From Streptomyces pluripotens (GTDB lineage Bacteria > Actinomycetota > Actinomycetes > Streptomycetales > Streptomycetaceae), in the NCBI RefSeq assembly GCF_000802245.2, contig NZ_CP021080.1:3658001-3722000 (forward strand): 64,000 bases of DNA, given 5' to 3'. The position numbers and the translations under genes were made by a program. The notes under the pieces are model-generated. The model was not told the DNA's origin, did not search any database, and saw only the letters and a program-made list of their open reading frames with translations. Shown piece after piece: positions 1 to 8,800 of the stretch (positions are counted from its first letter, which is position 1; each line of letters starts with the position of its first letter).

Positions 1-6
1 CGCGCC

Positions 7-1173
7 GTGAGCCCTCGCACCCCGGACACCCTTGGCGGCCGGGCGGCGATCGTCGGTGTCGGGGCCACCGAATTCTCCAAGGACTCCGGTCGCAGCGAGC
101 TGCGGCTGGCGGTGGAGGCGGTGCGGGCCGCGCTCGACGACGCGGGTCTCGCCCCGAGCGACGTGGACGGGATGGTGACGTTCACGATGGACACCAGCCC
201 GGAGATCACGGTGGCCCAGGCCTGCGGGATGGGCGAGCTGTCCTTCTTCTCCCGGATCCACTACGGGGGTGGGGCGGCTTGTGCCACGGTTCTGCAGGCG
301 GCTCTCGCGGTGGCGGCGGGCGTGGCGGAGGTGGTGGTCTGCTACCGGGCCTTCAACGAGCGCTCGGGCCGCAGGTTCGGCGCGGGTGTGCAGCACCGGG
401 AGCCGTCGGCGGAGGGCGTGGCGCTCGGCTGGGTGCTGCCGTTCGGGTTGCTCACCCCGGCGTCCTGGGTGGCGATGGCGGCCCAGCGGTATCTGCACGT
501 GCACGGGCTGACGCCGGACGCGTTCGGGCACGTGGCCGTGCTGGATCGCATGTACGCGGCGACGAATCCGGCGGCGTACTTCCACGGCCGCCCGATCACT
601 CTCGCCGAGCACGCCGCGTCCCGTTGGATCGCGGAACCACTGAGGCTGCTGGACTGCTGCCAGGAGACCGACGGTGGGCAGGCGATCGTCGTCACCTCGC
701 TGGAGCGGGCCCGGGACCTTCCGCATCCGCCCGCCGTGATCGTGGCGGCCGCGCAAGGGGCCGGCCGGGCGCAGGAGCAGATGACCAGTTTCTACCGGGA
801 CGATGTGACCGGGCTGCCGGAAATGGGTGTGGTGGCCCGGCGGCTCTGGCGGACGTCCGGGCTCGGTCCGGCCGACATCGACGTGGGGATCCTCTACGAC
901 CACTTCACGCCGTTCGTGCTGATGCAGCTGGAAGAGTTCGGATTCTGTGGGAGGGGGGAGGCGGCGGACTTCGTGGCCCGGCAGCGACTGCCGCTCAACA
1001 CGCACGGGGGACAGCTCGGGGAGGCGTACCTGCACGGGATGAACGGCCTCGCGGAGGCGGTGCGCCAGCTGCGCGGCACGGCCGTGAACCAGATACCGGG
1101 GGCGGCCCGGGTCCTGGTGACGGCCGGCACGGGGGTGCCGACCTCGGGGCTGGTACTGGGGTCGGACACGTGA
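7..1173 (+). CDS. Thiolase-like / lipid-transfer protein
   Basis: A 388-residue protein of the SCP2-thiolase/lipid-transfer superfamily, which acts on acyl-CoA thioesters (thiolysis, condensation or retro-aldol cleavage). The N-terminal AAIVGVGATEF strand-turn, a Cys at residue 92 in the GGGAACAT segment where thiolases carry the nucleophile, and a C-terminal NTHGGQLGEAYLHG segment with the usual Asn/His-Gly-Gly are visible. The start is a GTG six bases into the window, so the ribosome site and upstream operon partner (often a DUF35 OB-fold protein) lie outside. A strong hairpin follows the stop. The substrate cannot be read from sequence; a steroid- or fatty-acid-degrading role is family-based inference. 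Confidence 0.85.
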   Translation: MSPRTPDTLGGRAAIVGVGATEFSKDSGRSELRLAVEAVRAALDDAGLAPSDVDGMVTFTMDTSPEITVAQACGMGELSFFSRIHYGGGAACATVLQAALAVAAGVAEVVVCYRAFNERSGRRFGAGVQHREPSAEGVALGWVLPFGLLTPASWVAMAAQRYLHVHGLTPDAFGHVAVLDRMYAATNPAAYFHGRPITLAEHAASRWIAEPLRLLDCCQETDGGQAIVVTSLERARDLPHPPAVIVAAAQGAGRAQEQMTSFYRDDVTGLPEMGVVARRLWRTSGLGPADIDVGILYDHFTPFVLMQLEEFGFCGRGEAADFVARQRLPLNTHGGQLGEAYLHGMNGLAEAVRQLRGTAVNQIPGAARVLVTAGTGVPTSGLVLGSDT

Positions 1174-1176
1174 CGA

Positions 1177-1194
1177 CACGGGCCTGGGCCCGTG
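1177..1194 (+). terminator. Hairpin terminator after thiolase-like gene
   Basis: Perfect 8-bp stem CACGGGCC / GGCCCGTG with a two-base loop, four bases past the stop codon. No T-run follows, as is usual in Streptomyces. Confidence 0.7.
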
Positions 1195-1260
1195 GGGGGT
1201 GCCTCTATGTCTTTCGTCAAGGCGCCTGTGTCGGGTTTGGGTGGTTTGGCGTTGCTGGGG

Positions 1261-2475
1261 TCACGCGGCGAGCTCGACGTCCTTCGGATCGCGGGGTTCG
1301 TAGAAGGTGCCGTCGCGGAGCATCGCGAACAGGACGCTGATGCGTTGGCGGGCGAGGCGTAGGAGGGCCTGGGTGTGGGTCTTGTTGCGGTCGCGTTGCT
1401 TGTCGTAGTAGGTGCGGGAGGCGGGGTCGTGCAGGGCGGCGAACGCGGACAGGAACATCGCGCGTTTGAGCTGCCGATTGCCGCCTCTGGGGGCATGTTC
1501 GCCGTGGATCGACGTTCCGGACGACTTGGTGACCGGGGCCAGGCCCGCGTAGGAGGCCAGGTGGGCGGCGGTGGGGAAGCTGGTGCCGTCGCCGACGGTG
1601 ACCAGCAGGACGGCGGCGGTCCTGACGCCGACGCCGGGCATCGACGTCAGGACCTTGGAAAGAGGGTGGGCCTCCAGCAGGGCGTTGATCTGGGCTTCCA
1701 GGGCCCGGCGCTGTTCGTGGACAGCGGCGAGCGAGCGGGCCAGGGAGGGCACGACGATGTCGAGGGTGCCGGTGCCCGGGACCACGACGGTCTGCTCGTC
1801 CAATGCCTCGAAGACGTCGTCGATCAGCCGCTGGGCCATGCGCGGGGCCTTGGGCCGGATGAGCTCGACGAGCCTGCGGCGTCCGGCTTTGCGCAGTGCG
1901 GCCGGGGAGCCGTAGCGTTCCAGCAGCCAGGTGACGGCCTGGTGGTCGAGGCGGGGACCCAGAACGCGCTCCAGGCTGGGGTGGAACTGGGTGAGCAGTC
2001 CGCGTATCCGGTTGCTGGTGCGGGTGGCCTCGGCGGCGAGGTCCTGGTCGAAGCCGACGAGGACCGTGAGTTCGGCGGTGATCTCGTCGGTGAGCTCCAG
2101 CGAGCGCAGGGTGTGCGGCATGGTGCGGGCCGCATCCGCGATGACCGCGGCGTCCTTCGCGTCGGTCTTGGCTTCGCCCGGGTAGAGGTCGGCGATCCGC
2201 CGCATCGCGAGTCCGGGCAGGTAGGCGACGGTGCAGCCTGTGTCCCGGGCGACAGTCAGGGGCAGGGCGCCGATGGAGGCGGGCTGGTCCACGATCACCA
2301 GCACGGTGCCGAACTTCGCGGCCAGTTTGTCGAACACGGCCCGCAGTTTCGGCTCGCTGTTCGGCAGCTGCTTGTCGAGGACCTTCTTGCCGGCCGGCGT
2401 GAGCGCGTGGCCGTGGTGGGTCGTCTTGCCGACGTCCAGGCCGAGGAACACGCCCACGTCTTCGGTGTCGAACAT
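1261..2475 (-). CDS. IS110-family transposase (DEDD)
   Basis: A 404-residue IS110-type transposase, a RuvC-like DEDD recombinase. The N-terminal half opens with FLGLDVGKTTHHGHAL (first acidic residue) and has the YPGEAKTDAKDAAVIADAAR block (paired Asp). The C-terminal Transposase_20 part has the MPGVGVRTAAVLL helix-hairpin-helix and the GLAPVTKSSG...GNRQLKRAMF segment with the conserved Ser. Length is normal. The frame stays open upstream to 2685, but ATG at 2475 gives the usual family N-terminus. IS110 elements lack terminal inverted repeats, so the ends are not defined here. It separates the thiolase from the sigma-factor gene and looks intact. Confidence 0.92.
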   Translation of the reverse strand: MFDTEDVGVFLGLDVGKTTHHGHALTPAGKKVLDKQLPNSEPKLRAVFDKLAAKFGTVLVIVDQPASIGALPLTVARDTGCTVAYLPGLAMRRIADLYPGEAKTDAKDAAVIADAARTMPHTLRSLELTDEITAELTVLVGFDQDLAAEATRTSNRIRGLLTQFHPSLERVLGPRLDHQAVTWLLERYGSPAALRKAGRRRLVELIRPKAPRMAQRLIDDVFEALDEQTVVVPGTGTLDIVVPSLARSLAAVHEQRRALEAQINALLEAHPLSKVLTSMPGVGVRTAAVLLVTVGDGTSFPTAAHLASYAGLAPVTKSSGTSIHGEHAPRGGNRQLKRAMFLSAFAALHDPASRTYYDKQRDRNKTHTQALLRLARQRISVLFAMLRDGTFYEPRDPKDVELAA

Positions 2476-2905
2476 CGCGCCCTTCCCAGGGAGTTGAACG
2501 TGCCGACCTCGGCAGCGGTGTCGTACGCGCGCATCCACGTTATGCAGACCTGCCGCCCGCGAACTGCCCGGCATTGCGCCGGACCGGACGGTGGCCGGAC
2601 CTCTCATCAGCGTCTCCGACGAACACCTCCCGGGCCCGGTGACACCACCCCCCAGGTCATCCGTTCGACAGGGGGACACAGTCATGCCGGGCCCGGAGGC
2701 CAGCGGTCCTCTTGCAGGACCGCCAAGAACATAACGGGGGCGGGCTTGGACCCGTGCACGAAGCTGGCGGCGGACCCGCAGACGGGATGCGCCCGCAGTC
2801 CACCTTCAGGAGGTGCAAGTGCCGCCTGCCCTACAACCTGAGAGGGACCCCGCTTCGGGACCTGCGGCCGATCCGGTGGGGCGGGAGCCCTTCTAGCGTG
2901 GAGCC
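2476..2905 (-). mobile_element. 5' noncoding end of the IS110 element and flank
   Basis: About 430 bases without a credible gene between the transposase start and the sigma-factor gene. In IS110-group elements the noncoding stretch upstream of the transposase encodes the bridge RNA that pairs with donor and target DNA, so roughly 2476-2690 is the expected place. GC-rich inverted segments (GCCCGGAGG around 2695, CGGGCCCGG around 2632) are present, but I could not fold them or fix the element boundary. The last ~60 bases hold the promoter and ribosome site of the downstream gene. Confidence 0.4.
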
Positions 2906-3463
2906 ATGACCACACCCGTCTGCGCCAGCGCCTCGGCGTCCGCCGCACCAGCGCGGCAGACCCGCCCGTACCCGTCGTTCGCGTCGTACGTGAGGGCCCG
3001 CCAACCGGTCCTGCTGCGCACCGCGCGCTCGCTCACCGCGAACCCCAGTGATGCCGAGGACCTGCTGCAGACCGCGCTCGCCAAGACCTACCTGGCATGG
3101 GAGCGGATCGAGGACCACCGGGCGCTCGATGGGTATGTGCGCCGGGCGCTGCTGAACACGCGGACCTCGCAGTGGCGCAGGCGCCGGGTGGACGAGTTCG
3201 TGTGCGACGAACTGCCCGAGCCGGAGCCGGTGTCCGGCGACGCTGACCCGGCGGAACGGCAGGCGTTGCACGACGCGATGTGGCGGGCGATCACCAAGCT
3301 GCCGACGCGGCAGCGGGCGATGGTCGTCCTGCGGTACTACGAGGACCTCAGCGAGGCCCAGACCGCCGAGGTGCTCGGGGTGTCCGTGGGTACGGTGAAG
3401 TCGGCGGTGTCCCGGGCTCTCGGCAAACTGCGCGAGGATCCCGAGCTGGTGCTGGTGCGCTGA
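2906..3463 (+). CDS. SigE-family (ECF) RNA polymerase sigma factor
   Basis: A 185-residue group IV sigma factor directing RNA polymerase to a small regulon. Region 2 is at about residues 30-95 (SFASYVRARQPVLLRTARSL, then the ADAEDLLQTALAKTYLAW-type core as DAEDLLQTALAKTYLAWERI) and region 4 at about 118-168 (LPTRQRAMVVLRYYEDLSEA with helix-turn-helix TAEVLGVSVGTVKSAVSRAL). It has the short linker typical of the actinobacterial SigE-like family. No anti-sigma gene is adjacent. I recall a homologue at this position in S. coelicolor (SCO4005). The inducing signal cannot be told from the sequence. Confidence 0.9.
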   Translation: MTTPVCASASASAAPARQTRPYPSFASYVRARQPVLLRTARSLTANPSDAEDLLQTALAKTYLAWERIEDHRALDGYVRRALLNTRTSQWRRRRVDEFVCDELPEPEPVSGDADPAERQALHDAMWRAITKLPTRQRAMVVLRYYEDLSEAQTAEVLGVSVGTVKSAVSRALGKLREDPELVLVR

Positions 3464-3584
3464 GGGCCTTCCGCTCCCGGCGTCTTCCGGCGCCCCCTCG
3501 TGGCTTGCCCCTCCGCTTCCCCCGCCAGGCCTCCTTACCCTCTCCGCCGGACACCTGGTAGCCCGAATTTCTCCTCCCCTAGTG

Positions 3585-3602
3585 ACATACCGCTTGGTAT
3601 GT
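3585..3602. promoter_or_regulatory. TetR-type operator candidate
   Basis: Perfect 7-bp inverted repeat ACATACC-GCTT-GGTATGT, 57 bases upstream of the acyl-CoA ligase start codon. Size, symmetry and position fit a TetR-family operator over the ligase promoter. No intact TetR gene lies next to it, so the cognate regulator is unknown. Confidence 0.6.
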
Positions 3603-3659
3603 GCGCAGAATCAGCGGAACCTCTACTACCGCGTAGGCGATGTCGCCCGGGAGGACGCC

Positions 3660-5315
3660 GTGCTGAGCACCATGCAGGACGTACCGCTGCTGATCTCCAG
3701 GATTCTGACCCACGGGTCGACGGTCCACGGGCGATCGCGGGTGACCACCTGGACCGGCGAGGCTGAGCCGCAGCGGCGCAGCTTCGCCGACATCGGAGCC
3801 CGATCGGCCCAGCTGGCGCACGCCCTCCGCGACGAACTGGGGGTTCGGGACGACGAGCGGGTGGCAACGCTCATGTGGAACAACGCCGACCACGTCGAGG
3901 CGTACTTCGCGATCCCGTCCATGGGCGCGGTGCTGCACACCCTCAATCTGCGGCTGCCCGCTGAGCAGCTGCTGTGGATCGTCCACCACGCCGCCGACCG
4001 CGTGATCATCGTCAACGGCTCGCTGATACCGCTGCTCGCGCCGTTGCTGTCCAGGTTGTCGACCGTGGAGCACATCGTGGTCTCCGGTCCCGGCGACCGT
4101 TCTGCCCTGACGGGCGCGGACGCGCGGGTGCACGAGTACGAAGAGCTGATTGCCGACCGCCCCACCGCCTACGACTGGCCGGAGCTGGACGAACGCCAGG
4201 CCGCGGCCATGTGCTACACCTCGGGCACGACCGGTGACCCCAAGGGGGTGGTGTACAGCCACCGCTCGATCTACCTGCACTCCATGCAGGTCAACATGGC
4301 CCAGTCGATGGGGCTGACCGACCAGGACACCTCGCTCGTCGTGGTGCCCCAGTTCCACGTCAACGCCTGGGGCTTGCCGCACGCCACCTTCATGACGGGC
4401 GTCAACATGCTGATGCCGGACCGCTTCCTGCAGCCCGCACCACTCGCCGAGATGATCGAGCGGGAGAAGCCGACCCATGCCGCGGCCGTTCCGACCATCT
4501 GGCAGGGCCTGCTCGCCGAACTCCAGGCCAGGCCCCGGGACGTTTCCTCCCTCTCCCAGGTCACCATCGGCGGCTCGGCCTGCCCACCCTCCCTCATGGC
4601 GGCCTTCGACGAGCTCGGCATGCGGGTGTGCCACGCCTGGGGCATGACCGAGACCTCTCCGCTCGGCACGGTGGCCCGTCCGCCGGCCCACGCGATCGGC
4701 ACCGAGGAGGAGTTCGCCTACCGCCTCACCCAGGGCCGCTTCCCGGCCAGTGTCGAGGCCCGTCTCACCGGACCCGACGGCGAACGCCTCCCCTGGGACG
4801 GCGAGACGGCCGGCGAACTCGAAGTCCGCGGCCCGTGGATCGCCGGCGCCTATTACAACGGCCCCGACGCCGAACCCCTGCGTCCCGCTGACAAGATCAG
4901 CGAGGACGGCTGGCTGAAGACCGGCGACGTGGGCATCATCTCCCCCGACGGCTTCCTCACCCTCACCGACCGAGCCAAGGACGTCATCAAGTCCGGTGGC
5001 GAGTGGATCTCCTCGGTGGAGCTGGAGAACGCCCTGATGTCCCACCCGGACGTCGCCGAGGCTGCCGTGGTCGCCGTGCCCGACGAGAAGTGGGGCGAGC
5101 GCCCGCTGGCCACCGTTGTCCTCAGGGAGGGAGCCACCGCGGACTTCGAGGCCCTACGCGCCTTCCTCGCCGAGGAAGGGCACATCGCCAGGTGGCAACT
5201 GCCCGAGCGCTGGACGGTGATCGAGTCGGTGCCGAAGACGAGTGTGGGCAAGTTCGACAAGAAGGTGCTGCGCCGGCAGTACGCGGACGGCCGGCTGGAC
5301 ATCACCCGCCTCTGA
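3660..5315 (+). CDS. AMP-forming acyl-CoA ligase (long-chain type)
   Basis: A 551-residue adenylate-forming ligase that activates a carboxylic acid as acyl-AMP and then acyl-CoA. Visible motifs: the P-loop-like MCYTSGTTGDPKGVVYSH (A3), GMTETSPLG (A5), GWLKTGDVGIISPDG with the adenosine-ribose Asp (A7), DRAKDVIKSGGEWIS hinge (A8), and the C-terminal PKTSVGKFDKKVLR holding the catalytic Lys (A10). GTG at 3660 is chosen because GGGAGGA lies five bases upstream; an earlier in-frame GTG at 3582 sits inside the operator-like palindrome and would add 26 atypical residues. Most likely a medium/long-chain fatty acyl-CoA synthetase for beta-oxidation. Confidence 0.92.
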   Translation: MLSTMQDVPLLISRILTHGSTVHGRSRVTTWTGEAEPQRRSFADIGARSAQLAHALRDELGVRDDERVATLMWNNADHVEAYFAIPSMGAVLHTLNLRLPAEQLLWIVHHAADRVIIVNGSLIPLLAPLLSRLSTVEHIVVSGPGDRSALTGADARVHEYEELIADRPTAYDWPELDERQAAAMCYTSGTTGDPKGVVYSHRSIYLHSMQVNMAQSMGLTDQDTSLVVVPQFHVNAWGLPHATFMTGVNMLMPDRFLQPAPLAEMIEREKPTHAAAVPTIWQGLLAELQARPRDVSSLSQVTIGGSACPPSLMAAFDELGMRVCHAWGMTETSPLGTVARPPAHAIGTEEEFAYRLTQGRFPASVEARLTGPDGERLPWDGETAGELEVRGPWIAGAYYNGPDAEPLRPADKISEDGWLKTGDVGIISPDGFLTLTDRAKDVIKSGGEWISSVELENALMSHPDVAEAAVVAVPDEKWGERPLATVVLREGATADFEALRAFLAEEGHIARWQLPERWTVIESVPKTSVGKFDKKVLRRQYADGRLDITRL

Positions 5316-5344
5316 TGGCCGCCGGTCGCCCGAGCCCGGGGGCT

Positions 5345-5590
5345 TCACCGGTGCACCGAGCGGTCACTGTGGGCCGAGGCTGACAACCAACCGAGCAACA
5401 GCCACACCCCGGCCACCGCGCACACCCCGCCCCAGCCCCAGTGGCCGAAGGCGGGACCCGCGGCGGCCGAGGCGAGGGCACCACCGGCGAAGCCGGAGAC
5501 GACGTGGGCGGTGTTCGCGGTGGCCGGGGCGGAGGTCGTGGTCAGGGCGAGGGTCTGGTTGGCGACGTGGGAGGCGACCAGAGCGTCGGT
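5345..5590 (-). pseudogene. 3' remnant of an MFS transporter
   Basis: Only the last ~80 codons of a major-facilitator exporter remain, reading leftward. They contain the final two membrane segments (VVSGFAGGALASAAAGPAF and WGGVCAVAGVWLLLGWL) preceded by HVANQTLAL, matching the VANQ-type loop before helix 11 of DHA-family exporters. Everything upstream is missing; the coding frame ends at a palindromic junction with the TetR remnant. I recall an intact MFS/TetR pair here in S. coelicolor (SCO4007/SCO4008). Confidence 0.65.
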
Positions 5591-5616
5591 GATCACCCGG
5601 GGCGTGATCACCGACG
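5584..5616. repeat. 12-bp inverted repeat at gene-fusion junction
   Basis: CGTCGGTGATCA, a 9-base spacer, then TGATCACCGACG: a perfect 12-bp inverted repeat exactly where the leftward MFS remnant meets the rightward TetR remnant. Each arm is read as part of one remnant, suggesting the repeat mediated or resulted from the deletion that joined them. Confidence 0.7.
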
Positions 5617-5777
5617 TGATCCCGCCCGGTGACCTGTTGCTGCTGCTGGTCGCCCTCGCCAACTGGACCGCCGTGGTCCCGCAGATGGGGCGCATCCTCA
5701 CGGGTACGCAGGACGCCGACCGCGACCGCCTGCGGGCCTCGATCAAGGAGGCGGCCCGCCGGCTGGTCGCCCGCTGA
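5605..5777 (+). pseudogene. 3' remnant of a TetR-family regulator
   Basis: About 57 codons matching the C-terminal ligand-binding end of a TetR repressor: VITDVIPPGDLLLLLVALAN, then PQMGRILTG and RRLVAR at the end. The DNA-binding domain is missing. Together with the MFS remnant reading away from it, this is what remains after the centre of a divergent regulator/exporter pair, including their shared promoter, was deleted. Confidence 0.6.
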
Positions 5778-5804
5778 AGGTTCAGCGGCTCGGCTGGGCG
5801 GCGT

Positions 5805-8800
5805 TCAGTTCGTCCCGATCCTGGCCAGCAGATCCACGATCCGTGACTGCACCTCGCTGCTGGTGGACCGTTCGGCTAGGAACAGCACGGCTTCGCCCGA
5901 GGCCAGTCGGGGCAGATCGGCCTGGTCGACGGCGGCGGTGTAGACGACCAGCGGGGTGCGGTTGAGCTGCCCGTTCGCGCGCAGCCAGTCCACGATCCCG
6001 GACCGCCGCCCGTGTACCTGCATCAGGTCCATCACCACCAGGTTCGGCCGGAACTGCCCCGCCAGCGTCACCGCGTCGTTGTCGCTCGCGGCCCGTGCCA
6101 CCTGCATCCCGCGCCGCTCCAGCGTCGCGGTCAGCGCCAGCGCGATCTCCGCGTGCTCCTCGATGAGGAGCACCCGCGACGGGTGTTGCTCGCTGTCCCG
6201 AGGGGCGAGCGCCTTCAGCAGTATGGCCGGGTCGGCACCGTAGGCCGCCTCACGCGTCGCCTGCCCGAGCCCTGCCGTGACCAGTACCGGCACCTCGGCC
6301 GCGACGGCGGCCTGTCGCAGCGCCTGCAGCGCCGTGCGGGTGATGGGCCCGGTCAGCGGATCCACGAACAGCGCGGCAGGGAAGGCCGCGATCTGCGCAT
6401 CGACCTCCTCGCGGGAGTGCACGATCACCGGTCGGTAGCCACAGTCGCTCAGCGCCTGCTGGGTCGTCACGTCCGGAGCCGGCCACACCAGCAGCCGACG
6501 CGGGTTGTCCAGTGGTTCCGGAGGCAGCTCGTCGTCCAGCGGCTGCGGACGCGGGCTGTCCGCGATCTCGACGGCACCGCCGGGACCGTCCAGCGGTTCG
6601 GGACCCTCGGCGGCTCCGGGCCCCGGGGCGCCTATCGCGTACGACCGTCCGGCACCCTCCGTGCCCGGCGCGAGCCGGGACTGCCCACCGGGCGATGCGG
6701 GCGCGGGGTCGGTCTGCGGATGCGGCCGGGCCGCCTGTCCCGGCTGCGGCTCCGGGCGGTTGGCCGGGTCGGGGGGTGTGCCCAACTTGCGGCGGCGGCC
6801 GGAACCGCCGGGTGTGTGCGGGGGCGGCGTCGCCGTCGGCTGCTGAGCCTGACCGGCCTGCCGTGCGAACGGCACGCCTTGGCCCAGCGTCCGGACGTTG
6901 ATCGCTCGGCCCTGCGTCGAGTCCGGGTCGATCCGGACCTCCGCGGACTCAGCAGGCAGCGGCTGGGCGGCCTGCTGCGGCTGGGCACCGGTGTGCTCGG
7001 CAGGCGGCCGGGTGCCGGGTGCTGGAGTGCCGGTCGGGCGTGCCTGAAGTGCGGGCGTGCCCGAGCCGGAGGTGCCGTCGGCACCGGGCCACTGCTGGGA
7101 GGCGGCGTCCGCGGAGGCCGTGCCGGTGGGTGGCGTCGGCGCCCGGCCGGAAGCCGACTCCGCGGGCAGCGGCTGAGGGGTCGGGGGCGCCACCGGGGTG
7201 CCGGTGGCGGGGGTGCCGGGCTGTGCCGCCGGGGCCTGTCCCGCCTGGGCGGGCACAACCGGTTGGACGGGTGCCACTGGTTGGACGGGTGCCACTGGCT
7301 GGATAGGTGCCGGCTGCTCCGAGGGGACCGGCAGGGGGCGGCCAGCAGGTCCCTGCGCGGGAACAGCGGCCCGTGCGACCTGTGCGGTATGCGGTGCGGC
7401 CGTCTGTGTGCCGGGGACGGGGAGATCGGGCTGGGGCGGCACGGCTGCCGGGGCCCCGGCAGGGGCTCGGTCGGCCCTTGTCGAGGGGCTGGCTTGGGCC
7501 GGGACAGCCGGACCGGCCGTACCCTGTGCCGGAACGCCGTGAACCGGAGATCCCTGGCCCGAAGCCGACTGTGCCGCTGCAGCTTGGGGAACCCGGGGAG
7601 CGGCCGGAACCGGAACCGCTTGAGACCGATTCGCCGGCACCGGCACTGCCTGGTCCCGAACGGCCGGGGCCTGCACAGCCTGATGCGCATCGGCTTGATC
7701 CGGACCGGGCTCACCCGTTACGGCCTGCTCAACCGCGGCAGCCGGTTGTCCCGGGGCCGCCGGCACCGCCACCGGCTGCGCGGCAGCCGCAGCGACCTCG
7801 GGAGCCGCCTCCGGTGCCACCGCTTGGACGGCATCCGCTGACTGGGCCGAGGCCCGGCGGCGCCGACCGGTCGGAGTGCTGGTGGGATGCGGCTGCGGCG
7901 GCGTGTGGTCCTCGGCCTGGTCGAGCGGCACGGCATCGTGGCGGCCGTCGTCGCCGGGGCCGCCGTCCGCGGACACCGCCACCTGTGCGGGCAACGGCCC
8001 GGCAACCGGACCGGGCGCCTGCCCTGGTTCCGGGACCGCATCCGGAACCGGCTTGGGTCCTGGAGTCTGCCCCGGGGCCTGCCCTGGGACAGGGCCTGCA
8101 AGCTGCTGTGGCCCTTCAGTACTTGAGCCCCTCGTGGTGTCCGAGGGGACACCGGGCGCTGACTCCGCAGGCACAGCGGACTCCGACCCGGTGGAGACGT
8201 CGGGTGCCGTCCCCTTCCCGAGGTCGGTGGCGGCGTTCGCCGACTCCGGCGAGCGGTCGGCCTCGGCCGGCGGCAGCGCGAAGACCGTGCGGGCACCGCC
8301 CGCCTCCTGGGCTGCGGCGCGTTCCGCCGCCGCGGCCAGTGCGCGCCGGCGCCGCCCGGTCGGCTGGGTCCCCTCGGCCGGATCGGCTCCGGACCCCGGA
8401 ACCGCCTCCGGGCCCTGCACGGTCTCGCTGCTGGCCATGGGCAGGGCGGGCGGCAGGGCTGCCGCCTGCGGTGCGGCGGAGCCGTGGCGGGCACCTCGGC
8501 CACTGGGCGCGGGCACGCCCTGCGGCGGCACCGCGCTGCCGAGACCCGTACCGGAGGCCGCAGCCCCCGCGGCGTGCTCGGCCGCGGTCACCACCGCGCC
8601 CTCGGACACCCCCAGGCCGTCACCGGCGTCGCTCTCGGCGGGCCGTCCACGGCGTCGCCCGGTGCCGCTGGACGCGGTTCCCGTGCCCTCGGCCGGAACC
8701 GGGCCGGCCTCCTCGGCGGGCGCTGCGGCGCGCCTGCGACGCCGCCCGGTCGGCGCCGGAGCCTTCGTGCCGTCGGCGCCGGGCACATCACTCTCCAGGA

